Source: an uncultured Paraprevotella sp.
GTDB lineage: Bacteria; Bacteroidota; Bacteroidia; Bacteroidales; Bacteroidaceae
NCBI GenBank assembly: GCA_900548345.1
Contig: URKA01000026.1
Location: 1-46,504, forward strand
Direction: 5' to 3'
Length of the DNA: 46,504 bases
Shown here in pieces: positions 34,962 through 43,180 of the stretch. A program made the translations under genes and the position numbers. The notes beneath the pieces were generated by a model. That model had not been told where the DNA came from and made no database searches. It saw only the letters and a program-made list of their open reading frames with translations. Within the stretch, counting starts at the first letter, position 1; every line of letters starts with the position of its first letter.

Positions 34962-37718
34962 TCAGTCGGAAACACGCTGATTCTTGCCTTCTTCTACCTT
35001 ATGGCTTTTCCCGCCTATCATCACGGAACAGGCACCGGAGGCCGTCACCAGCCAACTGCCTTGTTCACGTTCCAACAATACATCAACAGGAGTTTCCGCC
35101 GTCACCGACACGCCCGGAACCTGCAGCGAAGTGCCTTGCCCCATGAACAGAACGCAGGTTTCTCCCCCTCGGCTTCCCCACAGCGCATACGCGGCGGACG
35201 CTTTCATTCCTTCCGTCTCGCAGGCACATTCCGGCTTGTCCGACGACAGGATACGGTCCACACGACCGTCTTTCTGCTCCACGCGCACACCGACAAAGCT
35301 GCCTGAGGCTGCGGACTTCACTTCGGGATAAGCCACACTACGGATACCTGCCGGCTCTTCGTCCGACGAAGGCTCGTAGACGGCCGCGAACGGACGGTTC
35401 CAGGCCTCTCCCTCCTGACGGGCCACGAAAGTGAGCGTGGGCTGTTCCTTTATATTATAAGGCATATCCGGCGTACGGCTCAGTCCCTCGGTCATCGGGC
35501 TGAGGGCCGTGAAGAGCGTGCGGTCTTTTTCGCCTTTCATCCACAAATCCATATAAACATTTCCGTGCTCCGCACGCTCAATGGTGAAACGCGTACGCAC
35601 ATCCTCGTCCGTGCGGGCACATTTCTTGTCGAAGAGATAAGAATAGGCATACAGATGCGCGCCGGAAAAAGACAATTCTTCGGTGGATTGCAAATCCAGG
35701 CCGCGCCCGTCGGATGCCGTCATCGTCATGGTCTGCCCTAAGTTGTGATAGAAATAGTCGTGCATCTTGTCGCCCCCGTCCTTCTTCCGGCTGCGGAACA
35801 CATCAACGTAATATCCCGTTCCCTCGCCCGTGGTCACGATGCCGGTCGTGCGCAACTGGTCGGCATGGGTTTCCGGCTCACGGAAATACAGGTTGCAGTA
35901 CATCACGGACGGGAACTTGCCGGCCGTATCCGGTGAAGCCGATGCTACGGATGGCGCCGGAAAACAGGCACGTACCTCGAAGGCATGGTTGCTCTTCATC
36001 ACGGGATAAGAAGAAATACCGTCCACACAGACCGTATTATGCGAGGGGAACTGACTGTAATATTCCGCATAGTCCAGTCCGCTATACAGTTGCAGACCGA
36101 TACCGGCATCAGGGCCCTGCACATAGCCCTTCCCGTAAAGTTCCATCGAAATGCCGTTGGCGTGCATGTGATTGCCTTCGCTTCCGTTGAGGGAAACCAT
36201 CAGGCTGTTGCGGGCGTTCATTCCGTTACGCATGGCCAGCCACGACACGTTGGGTGCATAAAACGTCGGCGACACATAGTCCTCGATACGTCCTGCCCTC
36301 ACATTCTTTTTCAACACGAGCGGCTTGTCACCGAAGAACGATGTGACGGCAGCGCGCACATCTTTTTCCCCGGTTTCATCGGCTGTTTTAGGGTCGAAGC
36401 ACTTCAACATGGCCGTAAAGTACGCTTCCTGTTCCTTCTTGCCGTTCACTTGGGCATTCTGTATCATCCTTTTGATGGGCGCGGTGTTCAGATAACCGGG
36501 ATGGGTGTCGCCGAATCCGCATAACATCCGGTTGGGGAACAGGTATTGGGGTGTGGCCGCTACGGCCTTCTCTATCACGGGAAGTTCCATGATAAGGTCT
36601 CGTCTCAGGTTGCGGTCGAACAACGCCGCAAAGTTCACATAATCGTTCAGCACGACCATACTATAGCCCGGACATTCCGCCCAGATGCCCGTAGCCGGGT
36701 CGTAACCGTAATCCGCAAGCCGTTTCAGGCTCCATTGCCTGAGTTCGGAACGGTTCAGCACGTAATCGATGTAATAATCCTGCCCTTTTCCGTCGGGATA
36801 TGCCGAATCCGGTTCCAGCACCATGGCTATGTCCGTCACGAAACGGGCCTGTATCAGGTTCCAGTTGTTATGGGGCACTCCGTTGGTGATGATGTTATCC
36901 GCCCATTTCCTGAAGGCTCCGGCATAAAGCGGCATCCTGTCGGCGTAATGCTTTTCCAGGTAGGCGTACAGAAAATCATAAAGGGGCACTATCTCGTTGA
37001 TAATGTCTTCATGAATCACCTCAAAGGATGTCATGCCCACCAACGTCTGTTGATGGCCGTGATTCAAGTCCACCGGCACATTGCGGTAATACATACCCGA
37101 CATATAAGTATCGAATACACCGGCCGCCAGCCGTGCATATCTCTCGTCATCCGTCAGCCAATACAGGAACGAGGCATCACGGGCGATACCCATAATCTCG
37201 CGGTTCAGGCTCTCGATATTCCGCCCCGTGCGCGACGGATGTACCTTCTCCATGGGCCGTCCGGGCAGAGTGTTGTTGCAAAAAGTCACGTTTCCCTCTT
37301 CGTCATCGTCATACGGCACGATGTCCTCCAGACGCGGACGACCGTGAGAAGCAGCCGTTCCACGCGTTCCGGTATAACGCACCGTCGGCACCGGTGCCCT
37401 ATCGCCTCCGGCATGATCGAAGGCTTCGCCCTTTACATATACCTCGGTGGCATGGGAGTTCCAATACATGGCCAGGCGGGACAACAACCAGTCGGGCTGC
37501 GCCTCGGTACGTTCCGCATACACGTCTACACGTTTGACCAACTTGTCGAGCACCTCCTTCGCCCATGTCTCTTTCTTCACAAGCCTCCATACCTCGCTTT
37601 TCCCCTGCGCATCGGTCAGATAGCGGGGATGACCGTCATACGGTTTCTCACGGCGGGCACCGTATGTTGCCGGCATCGCCGCCAACATGCAAAACAATAG
37701 GAATACAATCTTTTTCAT
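34962..37718 (-). CDS. heparinase II/III-family polysaccharide lyase
   Basis: This 918-residue exported lyase probably cleaves a uronic-acid-containing polysaccharide by beta-elimination. The signal peptide ends PATYGA. The alpha-toroid N-terminal domain (about 30-440) holds PHNNWNLIQ (N284, N285, W286), a usual substrate/charge-neutralising site, and ECPGYSMVVLNDY, where Y352 is a candidate catalytic Tyr. The heparinase II/III beta-sandwich domain (from about 480) carries GNHMHANGISMELYGKGY (H517, H519), the family's conserved His motif, here followed by Asn rather than Asp. Length is at the upper end for PL15/PL17-like proteins. The C-terminal ~200 residues form further beta-structure. It is transcribed towards the sigma factor gene but separated from it by 459 bases. 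Family confident, substrate unknown. Confidence 0.88.
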   Translation of the reverse strand: MKKIVFLLFCMLAAMPATYGARREKPYDGHPRYLTDAQGKSEVWRLVKKETWAKEVLDKLVKRVDVYAERTEAQPDWLLSRLAMYWNSHATEVYVKGEAFDHAGGDRAPVPTVRYTGTRGTAASHGRPRLEDIVPYDDDEEGNVTFCNNTLPGRPMEKVHPSRTGRNIESLNREIMGIARDASFLYWLTDDERYARLAAGVFDTYMSGMYYRNVPVDLNHGHQQTLVGMTSFEVIHEDIINEIVPLYDFLYAYLEKHYADRMPLYAGAFRKWADNIITNGVPHNNWNLIQARFVTDIAMVLEPDSAYPDGKGQDYYIDYVLNRSELRQWSLKRLADYGYDPATGIWAECPGYSMVVLNDYVNFAALFDRNLRRDLIMELPVIEKAVAATPQYLFPNRMLCGFGDTHPGYLNTAPIKRMIQNAQVNGKKEQEAYFTAMLKCFDPKTADETGEKDVRAAVTSFFGDKPLVLKKNVRAGRIEDYVSPTFYAPNVSWLAMRNGMNARNSLMVSLNGSEGNHMHANGISMELYGKGYVQGPDAGIGLQLYSGLDYAEYYSQFPSHNTVCVDGISSYPVMKSNHAFEVRACFPAPSVASASPDTAGKFPSVMYCNLYFREPETHADQLRTTGIVTTGEGTGYYVDVFRSRKKDGGDKMHDYFYHNLGQTMTMTASDGRGLDLQSTEELSFSGAHLYAYSYLFDKKCARTDEDVRTRFTIERAEHGNVYMDLWMKGEKDRTLFTALSPMTEGLSRTPDMPYNIKEQPTLTFVARQEGEAWNRPFAAVYEPSSDEEPAGIRSVAYPEVKSAASGSFVGVRVEQKDGRVDRILSSDKPECACETEGMKASAAYALWGSRGGETCVLFMGQGTSLQVPGVSVTAETPVDVLLEREQGSWLVTASGACSVMIGGKSHKVEEGKNQRVSD

Positions 37719-37827
37719 CTATTCTGTAACTTTGGTTTTAATCTATATACGAACAACTCGCCCGAAATACGCAAAGAAAAAGAAATAAATCTCAGGTCGC
37801 AAATTTTTCCGTTACATTTATTAATCG

Positions 37828-37835
37828 TACCTTTG
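37828..37835 (+). promoter_or_regulatory. -7 box of the yjbQ-dnaG operon
   Basis: TACCTTTG matches TAnnTTTG, 21 bases before the yjbQ start codon. A TTTT at 37804-37807 lies 20 bp upstream as a weak -33 element. Confidence 0.6.
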
Positions 37836-37856
37836 TGTACGGACAAAGACTAACAA

Positions 37857-38270
37857 ATGATTCTACAAAAGGAAATCGTCCTGCGCGAACGCCCGCGCGG
37901 CTTCCATCTGATTACACGGGAAATCACCGAACAATTGCCTCCCCTGCCCCGCACGGGACTGCTCAACCTGTTCGTGAAGCATACCAGTTGCGCACTTTCC
38001 ATCAACGAAAACGCCGACCCCGACGTGCGTTCCGACATGGCAAAGATTTACGACCGGCTCGTAAGAGAGAACGAACCGTACTACAACCACGTGCTGGAAG
38101 GCGCCGATGACATGCCGGCACATGCCAAATGCAGCCTGACGGGCGTAAGCCTCAACATTCCCGTCACCGACGGCAAACTGAACATGGGCACATGGCAGGG
38201 CATCTACCTGTGCGAATTCCGCGATTACGGCGGACGGCGCAGCATTACGGCAACCATAATCGGAGAATAA
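37857..38270 (+). CDS. yjbQ: YjbQ/UPF0047 family protein (secondary thiamine-phosphate synthase type)
   Basis: This 137-residue cytosolic protein covers the whole YjbQ fold. It includes LLNLFVKHTSCALSINENADPDVRSDM, with the conserved HTS...N.D pattern, and later GQWQGIYL-type sequence (MGTWQGIYLCEFRD) before the RSITATIIGE end. The E. coli homologue has weak thiamine-phosphate synthase activity, and the true role of the family is unsettled. Its stop codon is immediately followed by the dnaG start codon, so the two genes are one operon. The thi operon in this window lacks thiE, which makes the thiamine link worth noting. Confidence 0.92.
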   Translation: MILQKEIVLRERPRGFHLITREITEQLPPLPRTGLLNLFVKHTSCALSINENADPDVRSDMAKIYDRLVRENEPYYNHVLEGADDMPAHAKCSLTGVSLNIPVTDGKLNMGTWQGIYLCEFRDYGGRRSITATIIGE

Positions 38271-40409
38271 ATGATAGACAGGGCCACAGTAGACAGGATA
38301 CTCGACGCGGCACAGATTGTCGACGTGGTGTCGGACTTCGTGACATTGAAGAAAGCCGGCGTGAACTATAAAGGTTTATGCCCTTTCCACGATGACCGTA
38401 CGCCGTCGTTCGTCGTATCCCCTTCCAAGGGATTGTGCAAATGTTTCGCCTGCGGAAAGGGTGGCAACGCCGTGCACTTCATTATGGAGCACGAACAGTT
38501 GTCGTATCCCGATGCCCTGCGTTACCTGGCCCGTAAGTACAACATAGAAATCAAGGAAAAGGAACTGACCGACGAGGAAAAGCAGGCACAGAACGAACGC
38601 GAAAGCATGTTCATCGTCAACGAATGGGCATGCGGGTTCTTCCAGGACCAGTTGCATAACACGGTAGACGGACGTGCCATCGGTATGGCTTACTTCCGCT
38701 CGCGCGGTTTCCGTGATGACATCATCAAGAAGTTCCAACTGGGTTACTGCCCAACCCAACGCAACGCATGCGTGCAGGAGGCCAAAGCGAAAGGTTATGA
38801 TGAAAAATACCTGCTTTCGACCGGATTGTGTTACAAACGTGACAACGGACAACTGCAGGACCGTTTCTGGGGACGCGTCATCTTCCCCGTACACACCCTG
38901 AGCGGCAAGGTGGTCGCCTTCGGTGGGCGTGTGCTGGATGCCGCCACCAAGGGAGTCAATGTCAAATACCAGAACTCTCCCGAATCGTCCATCTATTCCA
39001 AGAAAAAAGAGCTTTACGGACTGTTCCTTGCCAAACAGGCAATCGTCAGAAACGACCTTTGCTTCCTGGTGGAAGGTTATACCGATGTCATCTCCATGCA
39101 CCAGATGGGGGTAGAGAATGTGGTGTCTTCTTCCGGTACCGCACTGACCACGGAACAGATACGCATGATTCACCGTTTTACGGAAAACATCACAGTATTG
39201 TATGACGGAGATGCCGCCGGCATCAAGGCTTCGGAACGCGGTATAGACATGTTGCTGGCGGAAGGGATGAACGTGAAACTGCTGCTGTTGCCCGACGGGG
39301 ATGACCCGGACAGTTTCGCACGCAAGCACAACGCCACGGAATACCAGGCTTATCTGAACGAACACCAGGTGGACTTCATCAAATACAAGACCGACCTGTT
39401 GCTCAAGGAAGCCCAGGGAGACCCCATCAAACTGTCACGGCTTATCAACAGCATCGTACATACCGTCTCGGTGATTCCGGACGACATCACCCGTTCGGTA
39501 TACATCAAGGAAACAGCCATGATGCTGAGAATGGAAGAGCGGGCACTTGTGGCTGCCGTGGCCAAAGAAATCGTCAAGGCAAAGGAAGAACAACAGAAAC
39601 AACGCGACAACGAACAGAACCGCAGGGCCATGCAAGCACGCGCCGGACAGGATATTCCAAACCCGGCTGGTCTGGAGAATCCGGTCATGACATCGTTTCC
39701 ACTTCCTGCGGCAGAAGACATTCCACCCTTGTCGGCAGAAGACATCAGCGCCCTGCCGCCTGTCGATGCAGACATACCCGATATTCCTCCCCCACCGGAA
39801 GAAGAAAAGTCGGAAACCATCAACTATATACCCGCTTTCGGTGCGGAAAACATGCTGTTCTACCGCAAGGAACTGTTATTGGTACAGGTCCTGGTGCGGT
39901 ACGGCGAACGCATCCTGTGCTATACCGAAAACGAGGCGCATGAGGAGGTACCTGTCAGTGTAACGGAATTTATCCATTATGCTTTGCAGGAAGACGGACT
40001 GTTCTTCCATAATCCGCTTCACAAACGCATCCTACAGGAAGCAGCGGAACATATACATGAAGAAGGGTTTACCACAGAGCGTTATTTCCTGAACCATCCG
40101 GACAGTGCGGTCAGCATGCTGGCATTCGAACTGACCAGTGACAAATACCCACTCAGCAAATATCACTTCAAAACCCAGAAGATTGCGAGCGATGAGGAAC
40201 GTCTTATGGAACTTGTCCCGCACCTGATTTCAGACTTCAAACTCGCCATCGTGGAAGAAGAACTGAAACAGATATTGCTGAAATTGCGCACCCCCGCCAT
40301 TAACAGCCAGCCGGATGAGTACATGGAAATCATGAAGCACTACAAGGAGATGAAAGAAATCGAGAGCGCTTTAGCACGCCAGCGGGGCGACCGTGTCATC
40401 ACTCCTTAG
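38271..40409 (+). CDS. dnaG: DNA primase DnaG
   Basis: This 712-residue primase synthesises RNA primers for DNA replication. The N-terminal CHC2 zinc ribbon has C37, H40, C58 and C61 (GLCPFHDDRTPSF and CKCFACGKGGN). The Toprim domain has E268 in FLVEGYTDVISMH and the D312xD314 pair in VLYDGDAAGIKASERGID. A Pro/Glu-rich linker (about 455-525) separates this from a C-terminal helical region for helicase contact. The linker makes the protein longer than E. coli DnaG (581) but is usual for Bacteroidales. It is complete and directly abuts yjbQ. Its 3' end overlaps by 11 bases a convergent remnant of a sensor gene. Confidence 0.97.
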   Translation: MIDRATVDRILDAAQIVDVVSDFVTLKKAGVNYKGLCPFHDDRTPSFVVSPSKGLCKCFACGKGGNAVHFIMEHEQLSYPDALRYLARKYNIEIKEKELTDEEKQAQNERESMFIVNEWACGFFQDQLHNTVDGRAIGMAYFRSRGFRDDIIKKFQLGYCPTQRNACVQEAKAKGYDEKYLLSTGLCYKRDNGQLQDRFWGRVIFPVHTLSGKVVAFGGRVLDAATKGVNVKYQNSPESSIYSKKKELYGLFLAKQAIVRNDLCFLVEGYTDVISMHQMGVENVVSSSGTALTTEQIRMIHRFTENITVLYDGDAAGIKASERGIDMLLAEGMNVKLLLLPDGDDPDSFARKHNATEYQAYLNEHQVDFIKYKTDLLLKEAQGDPIKLSRLINSIVHTVSVIPDDITRSVYIKETAMMLRMEERALVAAVAKEIVKAKEEQQKQRDNEQNRRAMQARAGQDIPNPAGLENPVMTSFPLPAAEDIPPLSAEDISALPPVDADIPDIPPPPEEEKSETINYIPAFGAENMLFYRKELLLVQVLVRYGERILCYTENEAHEEVPVSVTEFIHYALQEDGLFFHNPLHKRILQEAAEHIHEEGFTTERYFLNHPDSAVSMLAFELTSDKYPLSKYHFKTQKIASDEERLMELVPHLISDFKLAIVEEELKQILLKLRTPAINSQPDEYMEIMKHYKEMKEIESALARQRGDRVITP

Positions 40410-40587
40410 CTGGTTCCGGCACACGGAAATGGCTGGCGGCATCTTTCACTATCGACTTCACATTGTTCTGCGAAAGCCCCCTGTCGCAAGCAAGATGTGC
40501 AAAGCGGGCTTTTTCCAAAGGCAGGACGGCAGCATGCATGCCACAGGCGACCCACCAGATAACAACAAGTGCTAATAAGTTTTTCAT
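40399..40587 (-). pseudogene. 5' remnant of a hybrid two-component sensor/regulator gene
   Basis: The 62-codon frame begins with a signal peptide (MKNLLALVVIWWVACGMHA). It then has FAHLACDRGLSQNNVKSIVKDAAS, the characteristic opening of periplasmic propeller sensors of hybrid two-component regulators (normally continuing into a GFMWFGT-type repeat). After residue ~49 the similarity stops and the frame runs into the end of dnaG. About 1300 codons of a normal regulator are therefore missing, and the breakpoint lies within ~30 bases of the dnaG stop. A -7 box upstream is intact. It is best read as a gene destroyed by deletion, together with the truncated GH95 gene beside it. Confidence 0.8.
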
Positions 40588-40606
40588 GACCTCATCTATC
40601 AGACTT

Positions 40607-40614
40607 CAAAGATA
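40607..40614 (-). promoter_or_regulatory. -7 box of the sensor remnant
   Basis: TATCTTTG on the minus strand lies 20 bases before the start codon of the truncated sensor gene, so its promoter seems to have survived. Confidence 0.5.
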
Positions 40615-40662
40615 ACCTTTCGTCTCAAAAAATCCTACCCACTGATGGAAGAAAACTTCATT

Positions 40663-40711
40663 AAAAAAGGAATAACGGCAGAGACGGACCTTTCTCTCCG
40701 CCCCTGCCGTT
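40663..40711 (-). terminator. terminator of the truncated GH95 gene
   Basis: On the minus strand AACGGCAG (40711-40704) pairs with CTGCCGTT (40681-40674). A TTCC stretch and TTTTTT (40668-40663) follow. It starts about 48 bases after the stop of the GH95 remnant. Confidence 0.7.
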
Positions 40712-40758
40712 CCTGTAACAGCCACCGGACTCCTTTCGTTTCCGAAACGCTTCCGGCT

Positions 40759-41360
40759 TTATCTCATGACAAACACGTCACCTTTCTTCAACGTAAGTGC
40801 CAACAATCCTTTTGCATCCGGTTTTTCGGCACACTTCTTTCCGTTTACGGTCAGACTGTAAACACGGTCTGACGGAACCTTCACCACGAAACGGTTGCCG
40901 GCAGTCGCCTTCAGGGTTGCAGAACCGAGCTTGCCGTCCTTCCAGTCGGCAGCAACTTCTGCGCCACCTTTCACACACAAGCCTTTGAAAGAACCATTGT
41001 TCCACTCCGACGGCAGACAAGGCAACAGTTCGATATAGCCTTCATGGCACTGCACCAGCATCTCGGCGATACCGGCAGAACCTCCGGGATTGCCGTCGAA
41101 AGAATATATATCCTCTTTGGCACCTGCAATACCGCCCGGCGATACCGTCATCAGGTTTTCACGAGACAATTTTCCTTCCAGTATCTTCACACTTTCATAA
41201 GCCTTAGCAGCATCCTTCAGACGGGCATAGAAACAAATCATATTGGCACGGCTCCACTCCGTTTCCCGGCAGTATCAGCCGCAAAAGCCGGAGAGACATT
41301 GGCGGCAAACAACATGCAGATTGCCGCCACACATACTTTAAACAAACTTTTCTTTTTCAT
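40759..41360 (-). pseudogene. GH95-type alpha-L-fucosidase gene with large internal deletion
   Basis: The gene starts at 41360 with an intact signal peptide (MKKKSLFKVCVAAICMLFAA, continuing NVSPAFAADTAG) but reads into a stop (TGA) after about 40 codons. In another frame, starting near 41270, the sequence continues as ETEWSRANMICFYARLKDAAKAY. Then comes a complete GH95-like C-terminus: DGNPGGSAGIAEMLVQCHEGYIELLPCLPSEW and LCVKGGAEVAADWKDGKL. About 600 codons, including the catalytic domain of a normal ~800-residue GH95 enzyme, are gone, and the junction is out of frame. The promoter -7 box and the terminator are still there. The product cannot be an active fucosidase. The C-terminal part could still be translated from an internal ATG at 41241. 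Confidence 0.85.
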
Positions 41361-41375
41361 GGTTATCTTACATAT

Positions 41376-41416
41376 AAAAATTGCTCCCGTTTCCTGTTGC
41401 AAAGATAAACGGGAGC
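41376..41416 (-). terminator. probable doxX terminator, overlapping the GH95 promoter
   Basis: On the minus strand GCTCCCGTTT (41416-41407) pairs perfectly with AAACGGGAGC (41392-41383) and is followed by AATTTTT (41382-41376). It lies 46 bases after the doxX stop. The loop contains most of a -7 box, TATCTTTG (41407-41400), for the GH95 remnant, so the structure might also act as an operator. Confidence 0.65.
41400..41407 (-). promoter_or_regulatory. -7 box of the truncated GH95 gene
   Basis: TATCTTTG on the minus strand is 40 bases before the signal-peptide start codon and lies inside the loop of the inverted repeat at 41383-41416. Confidence 0.5.
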
Positions 41417-41462
41417 ATAAGAGAAAAGCTGCTTTTTTTCGTCAGAAACATGTATTTTCGCT

Positions 41463-41906
41463 TCATTCCTTCCGGCAACATGCCGACAACTTCCTGCCTA
41501 TGAGATAATCAACAGAGTATTTGCCCGGTCCCGTGATATAAAGGAAAACAAACACGACCAGATAGACAAATGCCAGTTCGCCCGCGGCAATACTGCCACC
41601 GTGGGCATAGAAGAAAGCCACTCCCATCGTCACCATCATGGGCAACATCGCAAGACGGTAAAGAAAGCCTGCCACAAAAGCAAAAGAACAAAACAGTTCT
41701 CCGAATATCGCCAGTATCAGGGAATAACGTGAACCGATACCGAACGGATCGGGAAACACGGCGGACATCTCGGCAAAATCCGCCAACTTGGCATAGCCGT
41801 GGCTCATCAGCAGCAAACCGAACAACAGGCGCATTGCCAACAATAGAGCCGATAAATTTCTCTGGTTTGCATCCTGCGGGAATAAAAATCTGTACTTCAT
41901 ACGCAT
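41463..41906 (-). CDS. DoxX family inner-membrane protein
   Basis: This 147-residue protein has four predicted membrane segments (about 20-38, 60-78, 84-103 and 108-128). It carries the DoxX family pattern LLMAMRLLFGLLLMSHGYAKL-like near the N-terminus (here LLLAMRLLFGLLLMSHG) and GELFCSFAFVAGFLYRLAMLPMMV in the middle. DoxX proteins are quinone- or redox-associated membrane proteins of poorly defined function. Start is ATG at 41906, and the in-frame ATG two codons later is also possible. A -7 box (41976-41969) lies about 60 bases upstream. It is probably monocistronic, ending at the hairpin at 41383-41416. Confidence 0.9.
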   Translation of the reverse strand: MRMKYRFLFPQDANQRNLSALLLAMRLLFGLLLMSHGYAKLADFAEMSAVFPDPFGIGSRYSLILAIFGELFCSFAFVAGFLYRLAMLPMMVTMGVAFFYAHGGSIAAGELAFVYLVVFVFLYITGPGKYSVDYLIGRKLSACCRKE

Positions 41907-41968
41907 TGGGTTTAGTGTTTATGATTTACGTTCCGCCGCTCCACTCTTCAGACCGGCGTTGTCATTGC

Positions 41969-41976
41969 CAAATATA
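41969..41976 (-). promoter_or_regulatory. -7 box of doxX
   Basis: TATATTTG on the minus strand matches TAnnTTTG, about 62 bases before the doxX start codon. Confidence 0.5.
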
Positions 41977-42071
41977 CAAAGAAGACCGTTTCTATCCGTC
42001 CGCCGTTTAGATTATATAACTTCTATTATCATGCTATAGATATAATATATTCTCCCTTATTGCAGGATATT

Positions 42072-42120
42072 CTTGCCCATTTATTCCAAAACAAATAACT
42101 TTGCCTGTATAACCAGGCAA
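42072..42120 (+). promoter_or_regulatory. cysK promoter with adjacent inverted repeat
   Basis: TAACTTTG (42096-42103) matches the -7 consensus, with CTTG (42072-42075) 20 bp upstream as a fair -33 element. A perfect inverted repeat TTGCCTG-TATAAC-CAGGCAA (42101-42120) overlaps the end of the -7 box and the expected transcription start. It is a candidate operator or a small 5' hairpin in the leader of cysK. Confidence 0.6.
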
Positions 42121-42147
42121 GAAATAGAATCCATAAAAACAACGATA

Positions 42148-43086
42148 ATGGGAAAAATTTACCAATCTTACACGGAGATAATCGGACACACCCCGTTGCT
42201 CGAAGTCAGAAACATCGAAAAAGAAAAGGAACTGAAAGCAAGAATCATCGTAAAACTCGAAGCATTCAATCCGGGCGGAAGCTCGAAAGACCGCATCGCG
42301 CTGGCTATGATTGAGGCAGCAGAGCAAAGCGGCATGCTCGCCCCCGGCGGCACTATTATCGAACCGACAAGCGGCAACACAGGTATCGGACTGGCATGGG
42401 TATCTGCCGTAAAGGGATACAAACTGATACTGACCATGCCCGAAACCATGAGCATGGAGCGGCGCAACCTGCTCAAGGCATTGGGAGCAACCCTTGTACT
42501 CACCCCCGGAAACGAAGGTATGAAAGGGGCCATTCAAAAAGCCGAAGAACTGAAAACGCAAACACCCGGTGCTATCATACCGCAACAGTTCGAAAATCCT
42601 GCCAATCCTGCCGCACACTTGCGTACCACCGCTGAAGAAATCTGGCAGGACACAGACGGGAAAGTGGATATTTTCGTAGCAGGAGTGGGCACAGGCGGCA
42701 CAATCAGCGGAACAGGAAAAGGATTGAAAAAACACAATCCCGCCATTCGGATTGTAGCTGTAGAACCTGAAGGCTCACCCGTTCTTTCAGGCGGTGAGGC
42801 AGGACCACACAAGCTACAGGGTATCGGTGCCGGGTTCGTACCACGCAATTTCGACCGCAACGCCGTCGACCTCATTGTAAGCGTAAAGGACGAGGACGCA
42901 ATGGAAACCTCACGCCTGCTTGCCCGAAAGGAAGGAGTTCTGGCAGGTATTTCATCCGGTGCAGCCTTGTATGTCGCACTACAACTGGCCTGTAAACCGG
43001 AAAATAAGGACAAGACCATCGTGGCACTCCTACCAGACACGGGAGAGCGTTACTTATCTACCGAACTGTTTACCTGTAAGCAATAA
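42148..43086 (+). CDS. cysK: cysteine synthase A (O-acetylserine sulfhydrylase)
   Basis: This PLP enzyme joins O-acetylserine and sulfide to make cysteine and acetate. The start at MGKIYQSYTEIIGHTPLLEV gives 312 residues, the normal length. The frame is open 25 codons further upstream, but that would place the start before the -7 box. The PLP lysine is K47 in NPGGSSKDRIALAMIE. The substrate loop TSGNTGIGLAW and the phosphate-binding GTGGTISGTGKGLKK are intact, and the end carries the usual LLPDTGERYLSTELF. It is single-gene with its own promoter. Cysteine made here feeds the sulfur carrier route of the thi operon that converges on it. Confidence 0.97.
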   Translation: MGKIYQSYTEIIGHTPLLEVRNIEKEKELKARIIVKLEAFNPGGSSKDRIALAMIEAAEQSGMLAPGGTIIEPTSGNTGIGLAWVSAVKGYKLILTMPETMSMERRNLLKALGATLVLTPGNEGMKGAIQKAEELKTQTPGAIIPQQFENPANPAAHLRTTAEEIWQDTDGKVDIFVAGVGTGGTISGTGKGLKKHNPAIRIVAVEPEGSPVLSGGEAGPHKLQGIGAGFVPRNFDRNAVDLIVSVKDEDAMETSRLLARKEGVLAGISSGAALYVALQLACKPENKDKTIVALLPDTGERYLSTELFTCKQ

Positions 43087-43090
43087 AACA

Positions 43091-43124
43091 CAGGCCTGTC
43101 TGCAATCGAACGCGGACAGGTCTG
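43091..43124 (+). terminator. probable cysK terminator
   Basis: CAGGCCTGTCTGC (43091-43103) pairs with GCGGACAGGTCTG (43112-43124), a 13-bp stem with two G-T pairs and an 8-base loop. It starts 4 bases after the cysK stop and is followed by AACTTTATCGTCTTTT, a weak U-rich tract. It lies between the convergent cysK and thiF genes. Confidence 0.6.
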
Positions 43125-43180
43125 AACTTTATCGTCTTTTAGCGATTATGGATTTTATTATTGCATCACAAGCCGCTCTC

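Noticed and set aside
36546..37700. 384-codon open frame on the + strand
   Set aside because: It is antisense to the heparinase II/III-family gene, with no recognisable motif.
42073..42147. Upstream start for cysK
   Set aside because: It would start before the -7 box, and the added residues are not part of the enzyme family.
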